A DNA stretch of 64,000 bases from Streptomyces aquilus (GTDB lineage: Bacteria > Actinomycetota > Actinomycetes > Streptomycetales > Streptomycetaceae), in contig NZ_CP034463.1 of NCBI RefSeq assembly GCF_003955715.1, positions 2,604,001 through 2,668,000 of the forward strand. Direction: 5' to 3'. The translations under genes and the position numbers were made by a program. The notes under the pieces are model-generated. The model saw only the letters and a list, made by a program, of their open reading frames with translations, was not told the origin of the DNA and did no database searches. This document shows positions 55,277-63,415 of this stretch, one piece after another (the first letter of the stretch is position 1; every line of letters begins with the position of its first letter).

Positions 55277-56875
55277 TCAAGCCAGGGCGACCAGATCCGC
55301 GTAGTCGGCGCCCCACAGGTCCTCGACGCCGTCCGGCAGCAGAATGATCCGCTCCGGCTGGAGCGCCTCGACGGCGCCCTCGTCGTGGGTGACCAGGACG
55401 ACGGCGCCCTTGTAGGTCCGCAGCGCGCCGAGGATCTCCTCGCGGCTGGCGGGGTCGAGGTTGTTGGTGGGCTCGTCCAGGAGCAGCACGTTCGCCGACG
55501 AGACCACCAGGGTGGCGAGGGCGAGACGGGTCTTCTCACCACCGGAGAGGACGCCTGCGGGCTTGTCGACGTCGTCGCCGGAGAACAGGAAGGAGCCGAG
55601 CACCTTGCGGACCTCGACGAGGTCCATGTCGGGGGCGGCCGAGCGCATGTTCTCCAGGACCGTGCGGTCCGGGTCCAGGGTCTCGTGCTCCTGGGCGTAG
55701 TAGCCGATCTTCAGGCCGTGGCCGGGGACGACGGCACCGGTGTCCGGCTGCTCGGCGCCGGCGAGCAGCCGCAGCAGGGTCGTCTTGCCCGCGCCGTTGA
55801 GCCCGAGGATGACCACCCTCGATCCCTTGTCGATCGCCAGGTCGACGTCGGTGAAGATCTCCAGCGAGCCGTAGGACTTCGACAGTCCCTCGGCGGTCAG
55901 CGGGGTCTTGCCGCAGGGCGCCGGCTCCGGGAAGCGGAGCTTGGCGACCTTGTCGGAGACCCGGACCGCCTCCAGCCCGGCGAGCAGCCGGTCGGCGCGC
56001 TTGGCCATGTTCTGCGCGGCGACCGTCTTGGTGGCCTTGGCGCGCATCTTGTCGGCCTGCGAGTGCAGGGCGGCAGCCTTCTTCTCGGCGTTCTGCCGCT
56101 CGCGCTTCCTGCGCTTCTCGTCGGCCTCGCGCTGCTGCTGGTAGAGCTTCCAGCCCATGTTGTAGACGTCGATCTGGGCGCGGTTGGCGTCCAGGTAGAA
56201 GACCTTGTTGACGACCGTCTCGACCAGGTCGACGTCGTGGGAGATCACGATGAAGCCGCCGCGGTAGGTCTTGAGGTAGTCGCGCAGCCAGACGATCGAG
56301 TCGGCGTCGAGGTGGTTCGTGGGCTCGTCGAGGAGCAGCGTGTCCGCGTCCGAGAACAGGATGCGGGCCAGCTCGATACGGCGGCGCTGACCGCCGGAGA
56401 GGGTGTGCAGCGGCTGGCCGAGCACCCGGTCGGGCAGGTTCAGCGCGGCGGCGATGGTGGCGGCCTCGGCCTCGGCGGCGTACCCGCCCTTGGTGAGGAA
56501 CTCCGTCTCCTGGCGCTCGTACTGCTTGAGCGCCTTCTCGCGGGTGGCGCCCTGGCCGTTGGCGATGCGCTGTTCGTTCTCGCGCATCTTGCGGATCAGT
56601 ACGTCGAGACCGCGCGCGGAGAGGATGCGGTCGCGGGCGAGGACGTCGAGGTCGCCGGTGCGGGGGTCCTGCGGGAGGTAGCCGACCTCGCCGGAGCGGG
56701 TGATCTGGCCGGCGGCGGGGATGCCCTCACCGGCGAGGCACTTGGTGAGGGTGGTCTTCCCGGCGCCGTTGCGGCCGACCAGGCCGATGCGGTCGCCCTT
56801 GGCGACACGGAAGGTGGCGGACTCGATGAGGACTCGGGCGCCGGCGCGCAGCTCGATACCGGTGGCGGAGATCAC
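55277..56875 (-). CDS. ABC-F family ATP-binding protein
   Basis: This 532-residue cytosolic protein has two ATPase domains joined by a charged linker and no membrane span. Domain 1 carries GLVGRNGAGKTTLTKCL, LSGGQRRRIELARIL and LLLDEPTNHLD. Domain 2 carries ILGLNGAGKTTLLRLL, LSGGEKTRLALATL and LLLDEPTNNLD. The helical linker (about 240-300: READEKRRKRERQNAEKKAAALHSQADKMRAKATKTV) is typical of ABC-F proteins, which act on ribosomes in translation or antibiotic protection. GTG 56875 is the start. No antibiotic cluster is adjacent, so a housekeeping role is likelier. Confidence 0.94.
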   Translation of the reverse strand: MISATGIELRAGARVLIESATFRVAKGDRIGLVGRNGAGKTTLTKCLAGEGIPAAGQITRSGEVGYLPQDPRTGDLDVLARDRILSARGLDVLIRKMRENEQRIANGQGATREKALKQYERQETEFLTKGGYAAEAEAATIAAALNLPDRVLGQPLHTLSGGQRRRIELARILFSDADTLLLDEPTNHLDADSIVWLRDYLKTYRGGFIVISHDVDLVETVVNKVFYLDANRAQIDVYNMGWKLYQQQREADEKRRKRERQNAEKKAAALHSQADKMRAKATKTVAAQNMAKRADRLLAGLEAVRVSDKVAKLRFPEPAPCGKTPLTAEGLSKSYGSLEIFTDVDLAIDKGSRVVILGLNGAGKTTLLRLLAGAEQPDTGAVVPGHGLKIGYYAQEHETLDPDRTVLENMRSAAPDMDLVEVRKVLGSFLFSGDDVDKPAGVLSGGEKTRLALATLVVSSANVLLLDEPTNNLDPASREEILGALRTYKGAVVLVTHDEGAVEALQPERIILLPDGVEDLWGADYADLVALA

Positions 56876-57064
56876 GGACAGACTCCAGGGCGTGTGTATG
56901 ACGGTTGTGGGCGGCTGAGGACGTTCCCGCCGTCTAATGCGCGAGGAGAATGGCCATGGGCCAAGTCTAACGGGGGCGTGCAAGCACTTTTTCTGGGTGC
57001 GGGTGTTCGAGGTCCGCGGTCCGCTCCGGGTGCGGGTGCCGGAGCCGTGGATCACGATGACGGC

Positions 57065-57958
57065 ATGCAGTTCGACGACGACGCCAGACTGGACACCTCC
57101 GAGGTCCAGGACGTGCGCGGCAGCCGCATCCCCGGAGGCAGGGCGACCGTCGGCGGGGGCATCGCCGGGCTGATCGCGCTGCTGCTGGGGCTGTTCCTGG
57201 GGGTGGGACCCGACCAGCTGGGACTCTCCGACACCGGCGGTGACCAGCCCGCCGCCACGGCCTCCGGCCTCGCGCAGGTCCAGCAGTCCTGCCGTACCGG
57301 GCAGGACGCCAACACCCGGGACGACTGCCGGATGGTCGCGGTCGTCAACAGCGTGCAGGACTACTGGGACCAGGAGTTCGCGCGGCGCAGCGGCTCGTAC
57401 TCCCGCTCCCCCACCGTCTTCTTCAGTCAGCGGGTCGGTACGGCGTGCGGGTCGGCGACCTCCGCGGTCGGGCCGTTCTACTGCCCCGGCGACCGGAAGG
57501 TCTATCTGGACCTCGGCTTCTTCGACGAGCTGCGGTCGAAGTTCGGCGCGAGCGGCGGCGCCTTCGCGCAGGCCTACGTCGTCGCGCACGAGTACGGGCA
57601 TCACGTGCAGGACCTGATGGGCACGCTCAGCCGGTCCCAGGACGGGCGCACGGGCGCGAACAGCAACGCGGTCAGGGTCGAGCTCCAGGCGGACTGCTAC
57701 GCCGGGGTGTGGGCGCACCACGCGACCACCACGAAGGACGAGTCGACCGGGCGCCCCCTGATCACCAGCCTCACCGCCGCCGACATCACCGACGGTCTGG
57801 ACGCGGCGGCGGCCGTGGGCGACGACCGGATCCAGGAGCGGTTCCAGGGACGGGTGACGCCGGAGTCGTGGACGCACGGGTCGGCGGAGCAGCGGCAGCA
57901 GTGGTTCCGGACGGGGTACGAGAGCGGGGACATGGCGCGGTGCAACACCTTCAGCTGA
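57065..57958 (+). CDS. Neutral zinc metallopeptidase (YpfJ/KPN_02809 type)
   Basis: This 297-residue membrane-attached protease has a soluble N-terminus (MQFDDDARLDTSEVQDVRGSR), a single span (about 30-48, GGGIAGLIALLLGLFLGVG) and an extracytoplasmic domain. The zinc motif HExxH is H175-E176-H179 (VVAHEYGHHVQDL), and a third-ligand region follows as ELQADCYAGVWAH. The RGSRIPGG and VYLDLGFFDEL blocks are typical of this family (PF04228). GTG 57047 is a possible earlier start. It is divergent from the ABC-F gene. Confidence 0.93.
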   Translation: MQFDDDARLDTSEVQDVRGSRIPGGRATVGGGIAGLIALLLGLFLGVGPDQLGLSDTGGDQPAATASGLAQVQQSCRTGQDANTRDDCRMVAVVNSVQDYWDQEFARRSGSYSRSPTVFFSQRVGTACGSATSAVGPFYCPGDRKVYLDLGFFDELRSKFGASGGAFAQAYVVAHEYGHHVQDLMGTLSRSQDGRTGANSNAVRVELQADCYAGVWAHHATTTKDESTGRPLITSLTAADITDGLDAAAAVGDDRIQERFQGRVTPESWTHGSAEQRQQWFRTGYESGDMARCNTFS

Positions 57959-58064
57959 GCTGCCCTCTTGGGGATTCTCGCTGGTCAGGGACCGTTGTCG
58001 GTGGTCGCTGCAAGACTGGTCGTGAGTCAGATTTCCAGCATTTGATCACGAGGGAGTGATCGGC

Positions 58065-58478
58065 ATGGCAGGCACGAGCGGTGGGCGGCCCAGCATCTAT
58101 CCGACGCTGCTGTACGCGGACGCCAAGGCGGCGATCCGGCAGCTGACGGAGGCGTTCGGCTTCACCGAGCTGTCGGTGTACGAGGGTGAGGACGGCTCGG
58201 TGCTGCACGCCGAGCTGGTGCAGGGCAACGGCGCGGTGATGGTCGGCTCCAAGGGCCGCGGCGGTCTCTTCGACGCGGCGATGAAGGACGCGGGCACGAC
58301 CGGGGTGTACGTCGCCGTGGCAGACGTCGACGCACACCACCGGCACGCCGTGGAGCAGGGCGCGGAGATCCTGATGCCCCCGACGGACCAGGACTACGGA
58401 GCGCGGGACTACATGGCCCGGGACGTCGAGGGCAACATCTGGAGCTTCGGGACCTATACGCCGGAGATAGGCGGCTAG
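58065..58478 (+). CDS. VOC/glyoxalase superfamily protein
   Basis: This 137-residue single-domain protein is of the vicinal-oxygen-chelate fold, YhdN-/PhnB-like. It begins GRPSIYPTLLYADAKAAIRQLTEAFGFTELSVYEG and ends ARDYMARDVEGNIWSFGTYTPE, the typical VOC closing motif with a metal-ligand Glu/Asp. Members act in antibiotic resistance, dioxygenation or glyoxalase reactions. The ATG at 58065 has GAGGGAG upstream. The substrate is unknown. Confidence 0.9.
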   Translation: MAGTSGGRPSIYPTLLYADAKAAIRQLTEAFGFTELSVYEGEDGSVLHAELVQGNGAVMVGSKGRGGLFDAAMKDAGTTGVYVAVADVDAHHRHAVEQGAEILMPPTDQDYGARDYMARDVEGNIWSFGTYTPEIGG

Positions 58479-58497
58479 GCCCCTCTTCCCTCTCTTC

Positions 58498-59904
58498 CTA
58501 GCTCCGGCCCGTGTGTACCTGGAAGGCGGCCCGTCGGACCGCCTTGGCCAGGGCGGGGTCGGGGTGGGCGGCGGCGAGGGCGACCAGGACCTGGACGGTG
58601 CGGGGGTGGCCGACGGCCCGCACCTCGTCGAGCAGCATGGGCACGGTCGGCTGCACCGCGGACTCCAGGTGCCGCACCAGCAGGGGGGCCTCGCCGTGGT
58701 CGGCGACGGCGGCCGCGGTGTCGACCCACAGCCAGGTGGCCTCCTCCCGGGTGAGCACCTCGTGGGCGTCCTCCGGGTCGTGGCCGTCGTGCTCGGCGAG
58801 CCACAGCAGGGCGTACGGCCGCAGCGTCGGCTCGTCGGCCACGGCGCGGACGTCGGGCTCGGCGGGGGCGCCGACGACACGCAGCGCCTCGAAGGCGAGG
58901 CCGCGCAGCAGGGCGTCCTCGCCGCGGGCGGCGTCGAGGAGTTCGGTGACGGCGCTGCCGACGGGACGGGCGGCGAGCCAGGCCCGGTACTCGGCACGGG
59001 CGGCGTTGGGACGCAGCTGGGCGCAGCCGCGGAGCATCTCCTCGGCGACCACCTCGATGTTGCCGGCGGGGCTCTGCGCGGCGACGCAGATCTGCTCCAG
59101 CTTGACCCACACCGCCCAGCTGCCCAGCGGGGTGAGCGTGGCCTGGCCGTCGCCGTAGGTGAGGGCACCGACGGAGGCCAGGGCGTGCAGCGCCCAGTCG
59201 AGGAGCGGTTCGAGGGGGGCGTCCGCGGGCTGCGGCTGGGGCTGGGTGGCGGGGTCGGGCTGCGGGCCGTAGGGGATCTCGCAGCGCTCGGTGCGCAGCT
59301 CGGTGACGCGCTGCTCCAGGAGGTCCAGGAGCTGTTCCACGGGCACGGGGCCGGCGGAGAGCTGGAGGAAGGAGAGCACCTGCGGCATGGCCGAGACGAC
59401 CTCGGCGACGGCGGCGGGCTCGTGGTCCGCGGGTTCGGGATAGGCCAGCGACCAGGCGTCGAAGAGGGCGACCCAGCCGCGCAGGACGGCGCTGTCGTCG
59501 CGGTCCCAGGCGCGCAGGCGCCAGCCGGGGCGGGCGCTGTCGCCGTGCACCTCGACGAGGCCGGCGAGGCGGGCGGTGTCCCAGTCGGCGCGGATCTGAG
59601 CCGGGGTCAGGCCCAGGTCGGCGGCGGCCCGTTCGGCGGTCTCGTCGGAGAGGGTGGCCTTGCCGTCGGCTCGGCCGCCGTCCCGGCCGGGGCCCAGGGC
59701 GGCGTCGGCCCAGTGGGCGACGCGGGCCGCGCCGGCGAGGCCGGAGCGAGCCATTCTGGCCAACTCGGCCTGTGCCGGGGTGCCCTCCGGGGGGCGGGGT
59801 GCGGGGCGGCGCGAGCGCCGCTGGTTCATCGCTCGGGGGGCGGCGGCCAGGGGTCGCGTGCGGACGAGTCGAAGCCTGGAGTCGCGCGGGATACGGGACG
59901 TCAC
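58498..59904 (-). CDS. Hypothetical protein
   Basis: This soluble protein of about 468 residues starts at GTG 59904 with GGAAGA upstream; ATG 59829 is an alternative. A basic N-terminal segment (PRDSRLRLVRTRPLAAAPRAMNQRRSRRPAPRPP) precedes a mostly alpha-helical body with helical-repeat-like patterns such as SAVTELLDAARGEDALLRGLAFEALRVVG and ATWLWVDTAAAVADHGEAPLLVRHLE. Near the start TLSDETAERAAADLGLTPAQI resembles a small helical domain. I do not recognise a family. Its high codon bias supports a real gene. Confidence 0.78.
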   Translation of the reverse strand: MTSRIPRDSRLRLVRTRPLAAAPRAMNQRRSRRPAPRPPEGTPAQAELARMARSGLAGAARVAHWADAALGPGRDGGRADGKATLSDETAERAAADLGLTPAQIRADWDTARLAGLVEVHGDSARPGWRLRAWDRDDSAVLRGWVALFDAWSLAYPEPADHEPAAVAEVVSAMPQVLSFLQLSAGPVPVEQLLDLLEQRVTELRTERCEIPYGPQPDPATQPQPQPADAPLEPLLDWALHALASVGALTYGDGQATLTPLGSWAVWVKLEQICVAAQSPAGNIEVVAEEMLRGCAQLRPNAARAEYRAWLAARPVGSAVTELLDAARGEDALLRGLAFEALRVVGAPAEPDVRAVADEPTLRPYALLWLAEHDGHDPEDAHEVLTREEATWLWVDTAAAVADHGEAPLLVRHLESAVQPTVPMLLDEVRAVGHPRTVQVLVALAAAHPDPALAKAVRRAAFQVHTGRS

Positions 59905-60062
59905 GGGTGCAGTCTTCCGGTTGACGGTCCGAAAACCCAAACGGAATGTAACGGCGGGCTACGGGGATGGCCAACGCACAGGTCGCGGCGGGCGGTCGGG
60001 GACCGGGATCAGGCCAGTGGTACGGCCTTAAACGGAACCTTCGCGACCGGTGGCGGACACCG

Positions 60063-61190
60063 TTACATCAGCGGTGTCAGGAAACGGCGGAGCGCCTCTT
60101 CGTAGCCCGCCGGGTCGGCGTTCCACATGGCTCCGTGCGGGGCCTGCGGGACGGTGTGGAGGGCGACGAGGTCGGGGCGGGTGGCGGCGAGGCGGCGGGA
60201 GAGGGCCCAGGGGGCGACGGTGTCGTCCGGGCCGTGCAGGATCAGGGTGGGCACCTTGAGCAGGTCGGGGTCGACGGCTTCGGCGAGGCGGTCGCCGTGC
60301 AGTCCGGTGCGGCCCTGGGCGGCACGGACGGCGAGGGGCAGCAGGGCGCCCGGGGTGCGGCGGGCCGAGGCGAGGGCGCGCAGGGTGGTCTCCCAGCTGA
60401 GCACCGGGGAGTCCAGGATCAGGCCCCTGATGCGCTCGCGGACGCCGGAGTGGGCGGCGGCGCGCAGGGCCATGGTGGCGCCGGTGGACCAGCCGAGCAG
60501 GACGACGTTCCGGGCGCCGTTGCGCAGGGCGTGGCGGATCGCGGCGTCCAGGTCGCGCCACTCGGTCTCGCCGAGGTGGTTGAGGCCGTCGGGCTGCCGG
60601 GGGGCGCCGAGGTCACCGCGGTAGCCGAGGGCGAGCACCGGGAAGCGCCGGTCGACGAGGAACTGCATGACGTTCATGGAGAGTTCGCGGGTGGTGCCGA
60701 GGCCGTGGACGGCGATGACCCAGGTGTCGCGGACGCCGGGCACGGACCACGCGGGCAGGGTGCCGAGTTCGCCGGGGATCTCGACGTCGGCGTGGTCGAG
60801 GCCGAGGGCGGAGCGTGGGTCGCCGGTGTGGAGCTGGGGGGTGAACCACACCTTGGCGCCGGGTTCGAGGGTGCCGTGCGTGACGCGTTCGAGACGGCGT
60901 ACGACGGTGTCGGCGGAGTGGGACGCGGTGCCGAGGACGGGGCCGACGACCGCGTGGACGTCGTCGCCCGCGAGGCCGTACGTGCCGGGGCGCAGGGCGG
61001 CGAGGTCGCGGGTCAGGGCGATCTGGCCGGCGGCCGTGGCGTGCACGGTGAGCCGGGGTTCGCTGGGCAGGGGCCGGCCCGGGGGCGCCTTGAGAGCGGC
61101 ATCGCTGGCGAGCCGCCCGGCGGCGACGCTCGCGGCTCCGGCGGCCAGGGCCACGGTGACGGCGGCGGCCGCCGCTTTGACAGTGCGCAC
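60063..61190 (-). CDS. Membrane-attached or secreted alpha/beta hydrolase
   Basis: This 375-residue protein starts at GTG 61190. A hydrophobic N-terminal stretch (about 1-30, AAAAAVTVALAAGAASVAAGRL) may be a signal anchor. The hydrolase fold follows, with the nucleophile elbow GWSTGA (S235), an oxyanion segment VIAVHGLGTTREL, an acid in LHGPDDTVAP (D320 or D321) and histidine H350 in APHGAMW. It is probably an esterase or peptidase of the cell envelope. The roughly 110 residues between the N-terminus and the fold are not recognised. Confidence 0.87.
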   Translation of the reverse strand: MRTVKAAAAAVTVALAAGAASVAAGRLASDAALKAPPGRPLPSEPRLTVHATAAGQIALTRDLAALRPGTYGLAGDDVHAVVGPVLGTASHSADTVVRRLERVTHGTLEPGAKVWFTPQLHTGDPRSALGLDHADVEIPGELGTLPAWSVPGVRDTWVIAVHGLGTTRELSMNVMQFLVDRRFPVLALGYRGDLGAPRQPDGLNHLGETEWRDLDAAIRHALRNGARNVVLLGWSTGATMALRAAAHSGVRERIRGLILDSPVLSWETTLRALASARRTPGALLPLAVRAAQGRTGLHGDRLAEAVDPDLLKVPTLILHGPDDTVAPWALSRRLAATRPDLVALHTVPQAPHGAMWNADPAGYEEALRRFLTPLM

Positions 61191-61581
61191 CCGTCCAGTG
61201 TCCGGGTGGAGCGGGGCGGGGGCCAGTGGGAGGGCGGGTGAGGGTGACGTCCGAGGCGAGCGGGGGCGCGTTGCCGGCGGCGCGGGCGGGGTCGGGGCGT
61301 CGGGCCGGGGCGCTGTGGCGGGGCGCTGTGAGGGCGGGCCGCCCGTGGGGGCGGGGCGACGTGAGGGCGGGAGGCCGTCGGGCGGGGTGCCGTCGCGGCG
61401 GAGTGGCGTCCCGGATGAGGTGCCGTCACCGCGGAATGGCGTCCCGGACGGGGCGCCGTTGGGGCCGGGCGCCGTCCCGGCGGAGCGCCGTCGTAGGCGG
61501 GCGGGCTCGCGGTCGGGCCCCTCGTACCGGGCGTAATCGCCATGGGGCTCAGGAGCCGTCGATGTCCAGGGCGGTCGTCCG
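61191..61581. other. Intergenic GC-rich stretch with degenerate repeats
   Basis: This 391-base stretch lies between the hydrolase start (61190) and the aldolase stop (61582) on the minus strand. It is built of degenerate units such as GGCGGGGTGCCGTC, GGCGTCCCGGATGAG and GGCGTCCCGGACGGG. An open frame in which these read as PGRHSAVTAPHP-like repeats exists on the minus strand but shows no start or coding bias. I see no gene here. Confidence 0.55.
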
Positions 61582-62313
61582 TCAGCGGCGCTGGCCGTAC
61601 CCCCGCAGCTTCTCCCCCGCCTCGGCGACCTGTTCCGGGGACAGCAGGCTCGGGGTCAGGCCCGGCACCGAGGATGCCGTCAGCCACAGGTGGCACATCC
61701 ACTCCAGCTGGGCGGTGCGGTCGAAGGCCTGGTCGAGGGTGTCGCCGTAGGCGATCGTGCCGTGGTTCTGGAGGAGGCAGGCGGTGCGGTCGGCGAGGGC
61801 GTGGAGCATGTTCTCGGCCAACTCCTCGGTGCCGTACGTCGCATACGGGGCAACCCGGACGGCGCCGCCGAGCGCGCCGGACATGTAGTGGACCGCGGGG
61901 AGCTCCGGCACGAGCGTGGAGACGGCCGTCGCGTGGACGGCGTGGGTGTGGACGACGGCGCGGGCGTCGGTGGAGCGGTGGACGGCGAGATGCATGGGCA
62001 ACTCGCTGGTCGGGACCAGCGTGCCGAGGACCTGCCGCCCGTCGAGGTCGACGCCGGTGACGTCGTCCGGTGTCAGCCGGTCGTACGGCACTCCCGACGG
62101 CGTGACCAGCACGGTGTCGCCGACGCGGACGGAGACGTTGCCGGAGGTGCCGACGACGAGTCCGTCGGTGACGGTGCGGCGGGCGGTGGCGACGAGGCGC
62201 TCCCAGGCGCGGGCCTCCTCCTCGCGCACACCGCGCCCCCACGGTTCGCCCACGGTCCGCGCGTCCTCCCCGGCGTCCCGTCCGTCCCGCTGCTCCTGCC
62301 GCTGCTCAGCCAT
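61582..62313 (-). CDS. Class II aldolase/adducin family protein
   Basis: This 243-residue cytosolic enzyme has candidate zinc ligands and acid as in L-fuculose-phosphate aldolase: E104 (PTSELPMHLA), H122 and H124 (AVVHTHAVHATA), and H184 (QNHGTIAYG). GNVSVRVGD (59-66) is the phosphate-binding loop. The first 30 residues (MAEQRQEQRDGRDAGEDARTVGEPW) are extra and polar. Likely an aldolase or epimerase on a sugar phosphate; the substrate is unknown. Confidence 0.88.
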   Translation of the reverse strand: MAEQRQEQRDGRDAGEDARTVGEPWGRGVREEEARAWERLVATARRTVTDGLVVGTSGNVSVRVGDTVLVTPSGVPYDRLTPDDVTGVDLDGRQVLGTLVPTSELPMHLAVHRSTDARAVVHTHAVHATAVSTLVPELPAVHYMSGALGGAVRVAPYATYGTEELAENMLHALADRTACLLQNHGTIAYGDTLDQAFDRTAQLEWMCHLWLTASSVPGLTPSLLSPEQVAEAGEKLRGYGQRR

Positions 62314-62511
62314 GTCGCGATCCTGCCAGGCGGGGCTCCGGCGCACCGCCGGGCCGGGTCACTTTAGGGCGGAGGCATAGCGTCCGGAAGTGCGCATATA
62401 CGGATACATCCCCCTCTTGCGCAGCTTGGCCAGACATCACCGAGCGTTCCCTGATCTTCCAGTAATCTCGCTGCCTGATTTGTCGTGCACGTCGCCATTC
62501 CGGGGGGAAAT

Positions 62512-63261
62512 ATGGCTCGTGATCGCAAACCGTCCCGCCACCGCGCCCGCGTCCTCGCGGCCTCCGTGGCCGCGCTCACCCTCTCGGGAACCGCACTGGC
62601 CGAGTTACCGGCCGCGGCGGCGGGCAAGCCGAAGGGGCACGACGTCTCCTCGCACCAGAAGGACGTCGACTGGCAGAGCGCGAAGAACAAGGGCGCCAGG
62701 TTCGTCTACGTCAAGGCGACCGAGGGCCGGACCTATCTCAACCCGTACTTCGACCAGCAGTACACCGGATCGCGCGACGCGGGACTCCTCCGCGGGGCGT
62801 ACCACTTCGCGCTGCCGAACAAGTCGTCGGGCAAGGCGCAGGCACAGTACTTCGTGAACCACGGCGGCGGCTGGAGCGCGGACGGCTGGACCCTGCCGCC
62901 GGCGCTCGACATCGAATACAACCCGTACGACGGCAAGCACCGGTGCTACGGCCTGAAGAAGGCCGCGATGGTCAGCTGGATCAAGTCCTTCAGCAGCGAG
63001 GTCAAGCGGCTCACCGGCCGGCGTCCGGTGATCTACACGACCGCCCACTGGTGGAACGTCTGCACCGGCGGCAGCGCTTCCTTCGCCCGGAACCACGCGC
63101 TGTGGGTGGCCCGTTACAACACCGCGGACGCCGGAGCGCTGCCGCGCGGATGGTCGTACTGGACGATCTGGCAGTACGACAACAGCGGCAGCCTGCCGGG
63201 TGATCAGAATCTCTTCAACGGCTCCGCGGCACAGCTGAAGAAGTTCGCCCGGGGCTCGTGA
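62512..63261 (+). CDS. Secreted GH25 lysozyme (muramidase)
   Basis: This 249-residue exported enzyme starts at the ATG at 62512, with CGGGGGGAA before it. The signal peptide (about 1-37, RVLAASVAALTLSGTALAELPAAAA) is followed by a GH25 barrel. Catalytic residues lie in GHDVSSHQKDVDW (D44) and ALDIEYNPY (D133, E135). GH25 enzymes cut the beta-1,4 bond between MurNAc and GlcNAc in peptidoglycan. Two cysteines (KHRCYGL and WNVCTGG) may form a disulfide. Confidence 0.94.
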   Translation: MARDRKPSRHRARVLAASVAALTLSGTALAELPAAAAGKPKGHDVSSHQKDVDWQSAKNKGARFVYVKATEGRTYLNPYFDQQYTGSRDAGLLRGAYHFALPNKSSGKAQAQYFVNHGGGWSADGWTLPPALDIEYNPYDGKHRCYGLKKAAMVSWIKSFSSEVKRLTGRRPVIYTTAHWWNVCTGGSASFARNHALWVARYNTADAGALPRGWSYWTIWQYDNSGSLPGDQNLFNGSAAQLKKFARGS

Positions 63262-63345
63262 CCGTGCGGCGCACGGGCCGTGCGGCGGACGTCGGCGACA
63301 TCGGAGGGAAAACCCTCGGTTCCGGACACCGTGCGGCCCGCCTCA

Positions 63346-63378
63346 GTTCATCTTCCGTTCACCCTGGTTACCTACGTT
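63346..63378 (+). promoter_or_regulatory. Candidate PHO box (PhoP binding site)
   Basis: Direct 11-base units GTTCATCTTCC (63346-63356) and GTTCACCCTGG (63357-63367) are followed by a degenerate unit, TTACCTACGTT. They fit the Streptomyces PhoP direct-repeat pattern beginning GTTCACC. The site lies 38 bases before the ATG of a phosphate transporter. Confidence 0.75.
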
Positions 63379-63415
63379 CAACGAGCCAATGACGCTCGAA
63401 CGATTGCCTGGGTAA

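Noticed and set aside
61013..61600. Minus-strand frame with PGRHSAVTAPHP-type repeats
   Set aside because: No start codon with a ribosome binding site and no domain; it overlaps two better genes and probably reflects GC-rich repeats.
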